Below are positions 54,848-64,000 of a stretch of 64,000 nt of DNA, one piece after another (positions within the stretch are counted from its first letter, which is position 1; every line of letters starts with the position of its first letter). Location of the stretch: the NCBI GenBank assembly GCA_963681505.1, contig OY811983.1:2542518-2606517 (forward strand), given 5' to 3'. This DNA is from Eunapius fragilis (Eukaryota > Porifera > Demospongiae > Spongillida > Spongillidae). Made by a program: the position numbers and the translations under genes. The notes under the pieces were generated by a model. It saw only the letters and a list, made by a program, of their open reading frames with translations, had not been told where the DNA came from and did not search any database.

Positions 54848-55138
54848 ACAAGTAAATAAAAACATTCTCTAACGAGAGAGTTGTTGGTATATAGGATTGA
54901 CCAATGGTGGTGTAAAAAGCATGGAAACAAGAGTGACAGAAATATTATTGGAAAATTGAAATAGGCCTATATTTAGCCCATTATTCAGGCATGTGTGTTG
55001 TATTGTGTGCTAAATATAGGCCTATTTCAATTTTCCAATAATATTTCTGTCACTCTTGTTTCCATGCTTTTTACACCACCATTGGTCAATCCTATATACC
55101 AACAACTCTCTCGTTAGAGAATGTTTTTATTTACTTGT
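54848..55138. mobile_element. Foldback MITE, family 1, copy b
   Basis: A 291-base near-perfect palindrome. The outer end ACAAGTAAATAAAAACATTC and the motif TCTAACGAGA match copy a; the middle of the arms differs (CACTCTTGTTTCCATGCTTT). Both share CTAAATATAGG near the loop. Confidence 0.88.
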
Positions 55139-55216
55139 TTCATAAGTTTTTTTTCACCCTGTCATAGCAGTATCATAGTCAATAATCAAATGTAGGAAGA
55201 GGATGGATGATCTCCT

Positions 55217-55450
55217 TTATCTCTTAATGCAAGAACAAATAACTTTAATAGTACTGCTGGTGGTGGGGGCAGCGCTGGTGGTGCCGGTGGGAGTAGCTGC
55301 TGGTAGTGGTGTGGGCAGTGCTGCTGGTGTTGGTGGCAGAAGCGGGGCTTCTGGAGGTGGTGGGGTGAAGGGGAGAGGAGTTGGAGGATGAATGTACTCT
55401 TCCTCCTCCAACCCCTCGTTGGTGAAAAACCCGCAAAGGTCGTCAGCCAT
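55217..55450 (-). CDS. Proline-rich ORF, possible first exon
   Basis: Seventy-seven codons start MADDLCGFFTNEGLEEEEYI and then become Pro/Thr/Ala-rich. The start is in a reasonable context and the first 20 residues look protein-like, but the remainder is low-complexity and there is no partner exon or family I recognise. It lies about 1 kb downstream, on the same strand, of the repeat-protein remnant at 56384-56865 and could belong to the same dead element. Confidence 0.2.
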   Translation of the reverse strand: MADDLCGFFTNEGLEEEEYIHPPTPLPFTPPPPEAPLLPPTPAALPTPLPAATPTGTTSAAPTTSSTIKVICSCIKR

Positions 55451-56250
55451 CTACATATACGTAACAGAGAGTATGATTAAATTTTTACTTCTTTATTTTT
55501 TAAAGCAAAGTGCAGAGCCTTTACACATCTACATAGAGTATTATTAAATTTTTACCTCTTTTTGCTAGCGGATGAGTGGCTTTTATACCTGCAAAGCCTT
55601 ACACGTGTGCAGACTGTGCTATAATTATATTAGTCCAATTCCATCATATTAATGACAGGGAGGGAAGGGGTGTATGCGTGTCAGTTGTGCTAAAATTCTA
55701 TTGGTCAAATTTGATCCAGTAAAAATGGTCCCATCTAAACATGGAGGCGTAGCCTACATGCAGTTAAGTTGTATAGATGGGTAGTGTGGGAACTAAGGAA
55801 GTGAACTACATGGCAGTACATGGCAGCATGTAGATCGATCGATAAGGATATGTTCTCAGGTGAGGTCCTATCTGTGGACAGGGTCTGCAGCTTTATAAGT
55901 GTGGGCAGAAGGTCTGTTTTTATTTCACTACATAAATGTGAGTGTGCTGCTAGAAGTACCTGATGGTGGCTTATCTTACTTGACCACCATTATACTCCAT
56001 TGGTGCATGAGATTTGGGTTTATACAAGGAGTAGCTATATGGGAAAAGGATACAGTTGCAGCTATTTAGTTCTCAGCCCTTGCAACTGTAACTATATTCA
56101 TACAGTTGCAACATTCACGGCTAGACAAGGATGTCTTCAGATAAGGAAGCTTTATCAGATTAAAACAATAGACACTACTGTACACAACAGTTGAGTCACC
56201 ATGCATGCTTTACATGTAAAGTGAATGGTTTTGTGCAGATCCGTGCTGTA
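55451..56250. other. Unassigned spacer
   Basis: No coding or structural signal is recognised. Confidence 0.35.
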
Positions 56251-56331
56251 CATAGTCGGGCGGGCCCTACTACCCACAGGTAGTAGGGTGACAAACCCGA
56301 CCAAACGCGGTAGTAGGGCCGCCCGACTATG
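56251..56331. mobile_element. 81-base inverted-repeat element
   Basis: CATAGTCGGGCGGGCCCTAC pairs with the complement at the right end. With the terminus drawn at ATAGTCGG the flanks are GCTGTAC on both sides, a 7-base target duplication. GGTAGTAGGG blocks recur inside. Confidence 0.75.
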
Positions 56332-56383
56332 CTGTACAAATGCTGCATGCACAGCTTTTTAATGTTAATACAACATGCCATAA

Positions 56384-56865
56384 CATACCTTTGGGTGGTA
56401 GTGGTAGTTCTGTGACCCCTGCGGTACCGCGTCCTCTCGGCAGCACATTTAGCCAATCAGACAGCGGGATCATTTCAATACCGACTCCTTTCAGATGCTT
56501 TAATGGTAGCTGATATTTCTCCCTATTAGCAGCGCGATTTCCCTCGAGGTCCTCTTCATATCGCCGCCTTTAGTTTTAGCAGCACGGTTCTCATCGAGGT
56601 TCTTCATATCGCCGCCTTTGAGCAGCATGGTTCTCCTTGGGGTCCTCTTCGTATCGCCACCTTTTAGCAGATCGCTTAGATTCAATATCGGCCTTGTAGC
56701 TGTCGCGTACAGAGGCCTTCTTCATTTCGGGATCGGCCTTGTAGCTGTCGCGTACAGAGGCCTTCTTTTTTTGGGATTGGCCTTGTAGAGCGCTCGGGCT
56801 TTAGCTTTGTTCTCGTATTGCTTTTGGAGGTATTCCGCTCGTTGCTTAGATCTCTTCTTTTGCAT
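56384..56865 (-). pseudogene. KASVRDSYKADPE-repeat protein remnant
   Basis: The minus strand starts MQKKRSKQRAEYLQKQYENK. After a one-base slip in an A run it reads KKASVRDSYKADPEMKKAS, SVRDSYKADIESKRSAKRW and RYEEDPKENHAAQRRRYEE, then more frame breaks, then AANREKYQLP and LAKCAAERTRYRRG in alternative frames. Such tandem lysine/arginine-rich repeats head large mobile-element proteins (Helitron or Pif1-helicase type) that are abundant in sponge genomes. At least two frameshifts or stops make this copy inactive. Element ends are not defined. Confidence 0.6.
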
Positions 56866-57035
56866 TTTTAGAAAAAGAACTTCACTATTAGCCAACGTAA
56901 CAACTAATATATTAAACTGGATAAATTTAGTGCAGGTTAGAGTATTTATAACTGCCTAAAATTATTAATAAATAGAACTTGATATATGTATGTCTATATG
57001 ACATGTAAGGATAACGTGCCGGTAAATTTCGAAGC

Positions 57036-57310
57036 GATTGGTACTATTCCCGTCCTCCAAAACCGTTCCTAGCTCGAGTTATACCTTCCTAAGAAGAAGA
57101 AGACGACGACGACGACGACGATGGAGAATTATTTTGGGACTGGGCACGAGAAACAGGAAATTGTTTGTTTCTCTATAACCACACCGTTTTATGACACGGA
57201 ACAAACGTAGAACTGTAGATCGTTGTGCTCTCATTCCATCGCGATATAAAGATAAGCGATCCGTTTCTCCGTTGTCCCTCCAGACGCTAGTGAAGTTTTA
57301 TTAATGACTT
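57036..57310. repeat. Interspersed repeat with (GAC)n core, copy b
   Basis: Same ordered blocks as at 44575-44880: GAAGCGATTGGTA, CCGTTCCTAGC, GAGTTATAC, GAAGACGACGACGACGACG, ATCCGTTTCTC. Confidence 0.65.
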
Positions 57311-57786
57311 CATCAACCCTCAATCAATCCTATATTGAACCTGCTGCCGCAGGTTCAGATAATTATAATTATAATTATAAAGTTATAGAAATGATTCACT
57401 TTAAAATCTCTATATCTCCAAAACGGTACACGTTATTGACTTCCTATTTGCAACACTTCATACTACACCATTTCTGTATGGTAAAAATAGATGTTGGAGT
57501 CTAGCATTAGCTTCGTGCCAGTGTTGCAACGTCCGATACCCCCTTGGGATTCAAACCCGCCATATCTTTTCCGGTAATCAATTTTTTTCTATACCAGCTC
57601 GTGGTAGCTGCCCAGAGCGTCGCCACACTCCAGTGACTATGGCGGCACAGTGCAGCCAGGTTCTGATTGCACATCTTTACACGTGCTAGAGATAGTGTAC
57701 AGGATTATAGTGAGTCGCCGTATTTGGAAGGTGACAAGGCATCAATGATTATTAGGGAAGCAGGTGACGTACGTAATTGAGCAGTC

Positions 57787-60700
57787 ATGGCCGCTCGCAT
57801 CAACAACAACCTACTTCTAGCAACCGATTCTTACAAGGTGCGTGATAGTACAGCAGAGGTGACACACCTCTTCGATTCATTGGGCTCCCTGCCCAAATCA
57901 AAGCTTCCCTCCTTCATCGGTTAACCGCTAACCTGGTCTCTACGTATTTCGTTTCTGATCTAGGTGTATTAAGCCAGGCGAACCCTTGTCTATAGCACCC
58001 GTTCCTCTAAAGGGAAGGATATGGAATCATTGATATTGTATGATGATAGCTTGACAATGGTGTATGTGGGCGGGGCTCAATACGAGACCCCCCCCCCCCC
58101 GGGGCCATTAATTATAAACCATCAGGGCTTTGTAGCCCCACGCATTCACTATTACACTCCTCCACCTCCGTGCTGAGTGCTTGTATAGATAATAAATGAA
58201 AAAGTTATGTGGAAATTCCCCTGAAGGTCAGGTTTTCATCTTTCTTTCCATTTATAGATAACACATTACCGCCAGTACCCACCTGGTACAGAGACGGTGT
58301 ACTCGTATTTTGAAAGCAGAGGTGGAAAGTTTCCGGAGGTAGTCTTCTTCGGACTTCAGTATATCATCAAGGTACATAACAAGCTGTCCAGTACTCTCAC
58401 TCCTTGGCACTGTTATGGTTACTTATAGAGAGGTCAATCAGTACGGGGGTACCGGTACCTATACAGAGGTCTGTATGGGGGTACCTATACAGAGGTCTGT
58501 ACAGGGTACCTATACAGAGGTCTGTATGGGGTACCTATACAGAGGTCTGTACGGGGGTACCTATACAGAGGTCTGTATGGGGGTACCGGTACCTATACAG
58601 AGGTCTGTACAGGGTACCTATACAGAGGTCTGTACGGAGTACCTATACAGAGGTCTGTATGGGGGTACCTATACAGAGGTTTGTATGGGGGTACCTATAC
58701 AGAGGTCTGTATGGGGGTACCTATACAGAGGTCTGTATGGGGTACCTATACAGAGGTCTGTACGCGGGTACCTATACAGAGGTCTGTACGGGGTACCTAT
58801 ACAGAGGTCTGTACGGGGGTACCTATACAGTGGTCTTTACGGGGGTACCTATACAGTGGTCTGTACGGGGTACCTATACAGAGGTCTGTACGGGGGTACC
58901 TATACAGTGGTCTATACGGGGTACCTATACAGAGGTCTGTACGGGGGTACCTATGCAGTGGTCTGTACGGGGGTACCTATACAGAGGTCTGTACGCGGGT
59001 ACCTATACAGAGGTCTGTACGGGGTACCTATACAGAGGTCTGTACGGGGGTACCTATACAGAGGTCTGTACGGGGTACCTATACAGAGGTCTGTACGGGG
59101 GTACCTATACAGAGGTCTGTACAAGGTACGGGGTGCCTATACAAAGGTCTGTACGGGGGTACCTTTAGAGAGGTATACAGAGTAGGTACCTATATAATTT
59201 ATAATAATTATATAGTGTTCTGGGTAGTTGCAGAGAACTAGCTTCCTAAAATAGTAAAGGTTTCTGTTTCAGAGATGGCTTGTTGGTCAGGTGGTGACCA
59301 AAGAAAAGATCAAAGAGGCCAAAACCTTCTCTGATGCCCATCTTGGCCCAGGTCATTTCAGTGAAGATAGTAAGGCATCAATGCTGATGTGTCTAAAGAC
59401 ATGAGATCCTTATAAGAATACACCACTTTATGTGCCTTTCTATCTCCCTCTCTCCCCCCCCCCCCATCTTGTCCACCCTTGCACTCCCCTTTCCCCCCTT
59501 TCATATTCTATCCCACCATCTCTCTTTCTCTCCCCACCTTCAGATTGGATGTACATTCTTGAAAATCATGGCGGCCGACTGCCTGTAAAGATCAAGGCTG
59601 TTCCTGAGGGTACAGTAGTCCCTTACAAGAATGGTGAGCATTATATAGGGTAACATAGCATGATGTAATGTTATGTACACACAGTGATGGTGACAGTGGA
59701 GAATACAGATCCAAAGTGTTACTGGCTTACTAACTATTTGGAGGTATGTAGGTATTGTATGGAAAGGGTATTAGGATAGGGGCTAAGTAGAAGGAGAAAG
59801 GATGCACATGCACACAGTACCTCCTCCCCAGACCCTCCTAGTTGAGGTTTGGTATCCCTGTACTGTGGCCACAAACTCCAGAGCACAGAAAGGTGTCATT
59901 GCTGAGGTAAGGTTATGGTGACAGGGAGCATCTCAGTGACCATTATGTCATTAAAGATGTCAACTTGTCATCTCGTTTTCAGTATCTAAATGAAACTGCT
60001 GACAGCCTTAGTGGTCTACATTCCAAGCTGCGAGACTTTGGTTGCCGTGGTAGCACATCCATTGAGGTATCTCATATCTAGTGCCTGAGGTATTGTTTGA
60101 AAAGTGTCTTCTTATAAGAAACAAGGACTAGAATATTTACATTGGCTACTTTATGCTGCTGCAGTTATCCCTCCATGTATTTATAGTTTCAGTTTTGATT
60201 CTTTGGCCCGTGATTTCATGTTCCATTTGGAAACCCATTTAGGGGTGGTGTAGTGGGAGGAGGAAATGATGTAATGGTTTTCTCCTATGCAGTCAGCTGC
60301 AGTGGGTGGGGCATCTCACCTGGTCAACTTCAATGGCACGGCGACTATTGCAGGAGTCATCCTAGCCAGGCAAGTTGACAGATGGCCTGATGTGAAAGGC
60401 CTAGTAAGCATACCAATGCATGTGAGTGGTTGTGGGGGTATGGGGGGCGGGGCTGGGGGCTGGGGTGAGATACACACATACATTGACACAATATTATTAT
60501 ATAAGTTTAATGATATATATATAATACGCAGGGATTATTATGGATGTAAGATGGCTGGATTTGCTATTCCAGCAGCCGAGCACAGGTAAGGTTGCTCAAA
60601 CACTGATGATGTGGGGTTAGGTGTGCTCTGTTCTTAACAACCTTACTTGGCCTGCACAAGTACCATTACATCATGGACCAAGGAGAGAGAAGCGGAGGCA

Positions 60701-62822
60701 TACAGACACATGCTCACCACTGTATGCCGTTTGCCTTTGCTGTTAATCAACCATCTCAAAGTCTGTCCATTATATCCTCCAGTTTCCAGAGGGCACTGTG
60801 GCCTGTGTTAGCGACAGCTATGACATCCTGTAAGGCAGGTTTTGTGCACAGCTAGTTTTGTGGGGGGGGGGGGAGTGGGGTTTGACCCTTGTTGTTGATT
60901 TTTCTCTATAGGAATGCTTGTGCAAACATCTGGGGTGGAGAACTGAAGGACATGGTTGAGGACAGAGGCGTGAGAGGTAAGGGCCATTTAGCCCCTCTGG
61001 TGTTTGTCTATTGTGTCATCGACGTGGCCACACCCAGTAACTACTCACGCGAGAGAGAACGCTCCAACACTGGCATATGATTTCCATAATTCCTTCTCCC
61101 TTCCCCTTTCCTTGTAATGGTAGCCCCCCCCCCCCCCCACCCCACCCCCCCCCCCCCCCCCCCCGGCACAATTCCCTTTCATGTACTTAGTGAAATACAG
61201 CATTTGTGCCACATCCATGCACTGCTTCATAGCATATAGTCTTTTTTATCTTTCACTTTCAACAGGTGCTGGTCCACTTGTAGTAAGACCAGACTCAGGT
61301 GATCCAGCCACAATAGTTGTGCAAGTCTTGGATATCTTAGGTAACTAAAGATGTCCTTGTCATTAAACATTGTGCACACGTGATCCCCTCTGTTGTCTTG
61401 CCAGGGTCAAAGTTTGGTTATGAGACCAACAGTAAAGGCTACAAGGTGCTTCCCCCTTATGTCAGGATACTTCAGGTAATTACTCTAATTAATACCCCTC
61501 ATTAGTTGGGGTCTGGGAACTGTACCATCTCCTAGGGTGATGGAGTGAGCTATGAATCGCTGAAGGACATCCTTGCAAACGTTAAGAAGCATGGCTGGAG
61601 TGCTGAGAATGTTTCCTTTGGCAGTGGAGGTGAGGTGGTGAGGGGGAGTGGTGGGAGGGTGGAGCTTGTGTGGTGAGGAAGATGTAGCTTGAATGGTGAG
61701 GGATGTAACCCTTGGGTCTGGACCTGATGCACTATGCAACTTTGGGTCTGGACCCAATGCACTATGCAGCTGCCTTGGGTCTGGACCCGATGCACTGGGT
61801 CTGGACCCAATGCACTATGTAGTGCTTGGACCTTGGTCTTGTGCTGAGTTTTGTATTTGGTAAAGTGAATTCAACATAGTTGAAAAATGTATACAAGTGC
61901 AAATTTTTTTTTGGTACTCAGGGGGGCTTCTGCAGAAGTTGGACAGAGACACACAGAAATTTGCATTCAAGTGCAGTCATGCTACTGTTAATGGCCAGGC
62001 GGTAAGGGGAGTGTGTGCAGTCATGCTTCTGTCAATGGCCAGGCGGTAAGGGGAGTGTGTGCAGTCATGCTACTGTTAATGGCCAGGCAGTAAGGGGAGT
62101 GTGTGCAGTCACGCTTCTGTCAATGGTCAGGTGGTAAGGGGAGTGTGTGCAGTCACGCTTCTGTCAATAGCCAGGTGGTAAGGGGAGTGTGTGCAGTCAT
62201 GCTACTGTCAATGGCCAGGTGGTAAGGGGAGTGTATGGGGTAAAATGGCTGTGGTGGTGGTGGTGGTGGTGGTGGTGGTGGTGGTGGTGGTGGTGGTGGT
62301 GGTGGGGGGGGGGTTAGTCATGAGTAGGGCACAAAGGAGTGGCTTGAAGTAGTCATGAAGGGTCTGCATGTAGTGTTGCCATGTGGTATATGATTTTAAT
62401 CAATCACTGTGTTGCTGACAAATGAGAAGTGTGCTTTTTTCATATGGTTTTGTGCATGGGTTTGCAATTATACATGCATAGGCAGGACGGTGATGAGAGT
62501 CAGGAGGGTTAAATGAACTGTTCCCTGTGTGCATACAGGTGAACGTGTACAAGGATCCAGTCACTGATCACGGCAAGATATCCAAGAAAGGACGCCTGAC
62601 ACTGGAACTGGACGCAGAGGGCCACTACTTCACCACCACAGAGGGCCATGGTGATGTCACAAAGGTGGGCATTAAATGGAGTAGCTGTGCACTAAGGCCG
62701 TCATTTTGGTTGTGCTTATGCAGGATTTGTTGGTGACTGTGTTTGAAAATGGTGAGCTGTTGAAGGAGTATACATTTGAGGAGGTCAGAGCCAGAGCAGA
62801 GATTCCACTGTGCAGGTCTTAA
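57787..62822 (+). CDS. NAMPT: Nicotinamide phosphoribosyltransferase, copy B
   Basis: Eighteen exons: 57787-57837, 58258-58371, 59273-59369, 59544-59633, 59685-59743, 59832-59906, 59983-60066, 60293-60369, 60532-60585, 60661-60721, 60783-60829, 60912-60976, 61266-61340, 61405-61475, 61536-61629, 61922-62001, 62539-62664, 62724-62822. Every exon has the same length as in copy A, giving 472 residues. The N-terminus is MAARINNNLLLATDSYK. Active-site landmarks are kept: PAAEHSTITSW, VVRPDSGDPAT, GDGVSYESL, GSGGGLLQKL (Gly 373, unlike Ala in copy A). Intron 8 uses a GC donor (CCAG|GCAAGT at 60370). Exons 2 and 13-15 are almost identical to copy A at DNA level, while exons 3, 7 and 10 differ clearly, for example GPGHFSED here against GPGLFNYA. 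Both copies look functional. Confidence 0.95.
58440..59185. repeat. KpnI-site minisatellite in NAMPT-B intron 2
   Basis: About 29 units of 24-26 bases read GGTACCTATACAGAGGTCTG then TACGGG. Each unit contains TACAGA-GG-TCTGTA, a small hairpin. Three plus-strand frames stay open for 186-256 codons only because of the repeat. Confidence 0.95.
61124..61166. repeat. Poly-C tract in NAMPT-B intron 12
   Basis: C-runs broken only by CACCCCACC. Confidence 0.9.
61973..62236. repeat. 44-base minisatellite seeded from NAMPT-B exon 16
   Basis: Six units start at 61973, 62017, 62061, 62105, 62149 and 62193. The first unit is the end of exon 16 plus its splice donor (GGCCAGGCG|GTAAGG); the others repeat both, giving five additional candidate donors inside intron 16. 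Confidence 0.92.
62253..62304. repeat. (GGT)n microsatellite
   Basis: About 17 trinucleotide units in NAMPT-B intron 16. Confidence 0.95.
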
Positions 62823-63117
62823 CTGAAGACTAGGCCATAGAGGAAGGGAGGAAGGGTTACCAATTGAGGCAATCACTTATGTGTTTTTAATCATGTGCAT
62901 GTTTTCAAGTATTTTAAAAAATTTATTTTGGTGGATCACCAAGCCTTAGGTTGTGGGACCTTGCACCATGCAATCCACACAATGTGCTGGCACATGCAAG
63001 GGTTCACACACAACCGGGGCAATTTTAGAGTGTCGTGGGTTGGGGGTGGGTGCAATTGGCCAGATTCAGATTCAGCGGGGGGGGGGGACGAAAGGTTGAC
63101 CTCTCTGGACGAATCGA
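62823..63117. other. NAMPT-B 3' flank
   Basis: No gene is recognised. Confidence 0.35.
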
Positions 63118-63596
63118 ACAACCCTAACTACTACAACCCCCAGCCCTATGCAACCCTAACTACTACAACCCCCAGCCCCTATGCAACCCTAACTACTACA
63201 ACCCCCAGCCCTATGCAACCCTAACTACTACAACCCCCAGCCCTATGCAACCCTAACTACTACAACCCCCAGCCCTATACAACCCTAACTACTACAACCC
63301 CCCAGCCCCTATGCAACCCTAACTACTACAACCCCCAGCCCTATGCAACCCTAACTACTACAACCCCCAGCCCTCCCTAACTACTACAACCCCCAGCCCT
63401 ATACAACCCTAACTACTACAACCCCCCAGCCCCTATGCAACCCTAACTACTACAACCCCCAGCCCTATGCAACCCTAACTACTACAACCCCCAGCCCTAT
63501 GCAACCCTAACTACTACAACCCCCAGCCCTCCCTAACTACTACAACCCCCAGCCCTATACAACCCTAACTACTACAACCCCCAGCCCCTATGCAAT
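63118..63596. repeat. 32-base minisatellite downstream of NAMPT-B
   Basis: About 15 units of CCCTAACTACTACAACCCCC plus AGCCCTATGCAA. Some units lack the last 8 bases. Confidence 0.95.
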
Positions 63597-64000
63597 CACT
63601 TGTGTCACAATCTCTTGTCAATTGAGGCTGTAGTCAATGCACAGGTGAGAATATGTACACATGCACCACCTCATAGTTTCAGTTGCCCTCCAGCTACACT
63701 TCACTGATCACTTAACCTATTCATTAGATTCATTAGTGGCTCTCTAATGACCCTCTTGATTAGTGTACCAATGTTACCTCAAAACCCCCCCCCTCCCCCC
63801 CCCCCCCCCCCCCGCCTCTCTGCGAAATAGATGGCAGTATCATCTTTGCAGTTTGACTCTTTTGATCAATACCTTTGCCTCAGCATCAGTGTGTGTGTGT
63901 GCTAGCCATACACATGTTCTCTGGTCAAGGGGTGTGGCATGCTGTAGCAAGCTACGGCAGTGCGTAACAGAGCAATGGCTGTAACACTCTGTATGAAAAC
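63597..64000. other. Window end, unassigned
   Basis: A poly-C run (63785-63813) and a possible acceptor (GAAATAG at 63830) lie before an open stretch MAVSSLQFDSFDQYLCLSIS. This could be an exon of a further gene but cannot be confirmed within the window. Confidence 0.25.

Noticed and set aside
58404-59241. Three overlapping 186-256-codon Tyr/Gly-rich frames
   Set aside because: They lie inside NAMPT-B intron 2 and are open only because the 24-26-base repeat has no stop codons.
63118-63596. Telomere-like CCCTAA words
   Set aside because: CCCTAA occurs once per 32-base unit and is not tandem TTAGGG/CCCTAA; it is an interstitial minisatellite.

Overview
The window is eukaryotic and animal-like. 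Genes are split by many short introns (about 40-300 bases) with GT-AG borders, and two conserved animal genes are recognisable exon by exon: NUP35 (nuclear pore) and NAMPT (NAD salvage). Simple repeats, minisatellites, MITE-like foldbacks and degraded transposons fill the rest. The transposon flavours (XerD-like tyrosine recombinase remnants, K-A-S-V-R-D-S-Y-K-A-D-P-E repeat proteins, a YLDDG reverse transcriptase with a restriction-like nuclease) and the compact introns suggest a non-bilaterian animal, most likely a demosponge. That placement is inference. No rRNA, tRNA, CRISPR or prokaryotic operon structure was seen.

Layout. 1-1167 holds the last five exons of NUP35 (+). 2012-10487 is a complete 18-exon NAMPT (copy A, +). 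10.9-12.4 kb holds transposon-derived ORFs, including a broken tyrosine-recombinase gene. From 12.7 to 51.8 kb the window is an array of six head-to-tail duplications of an unrecognised gene on the minus strand (copies 1-6 ending at 13298, 22490, 29452, 41086, 45913 and 49537). 52.7-53.3 kb is a broken duplicate of the NAMPT 5' end, and 57787-62822 is a second complete NAMPT (copy B, +). The last kilobase is a minisatellite and unassigned sequence.

The array is the most interesting part. I reconstructed the same gene model in each copy: a 70-base first exon encoding a signal peptide, several small symmetric phase-1 exons encoding acidic Asp/Glu/Ser-rich segments, and a large last exon encoding a strongly basic Arg-rich repeat region built on the motif R-L-P-N-R-R-R-F-N-Q-R-R. 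In copies 1, 2 and 6 the basic region is followed by Pro/Gln-rich repeats, and in copies 1 and 2 by a Gly-Gly-Arg tail (frameshifted in copy 2). In copies 3-5 the protein ends after the Arg repeats. Each copy has a TATA box about 40 bases before the start codon. The predicted product is a secreted, disordered polyampholyte with an acidic front and a cationic back. The function is unknown; a charge-balanced precursor of a cationic peptide or an extracellular-matrix or mineral-binding protein are the two ideas the sequence suggests.

Mobile elements have reshaped the array: three copies of a Tc1/mariner-like element with about 450-base terminal inverted repeats, a 5'-truncated non-LTR retrotransposon with an open 717-codon frame (37.4-39.7 kb), two nested inverted-repeat elements (18-21.7 kb), a pogo-like transposase remnant (34.5-35.2 kb), foldback MITEs (44.0, 49.0, 54.8 and 56.3 kb) and a K-A-S-V-R-D-S-Y-K repeat-protein remnant (56.4-56.9 kb). 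The two NAMPT genes have identical exon lengths throughout but uneven divergence, which points to gene conversion.
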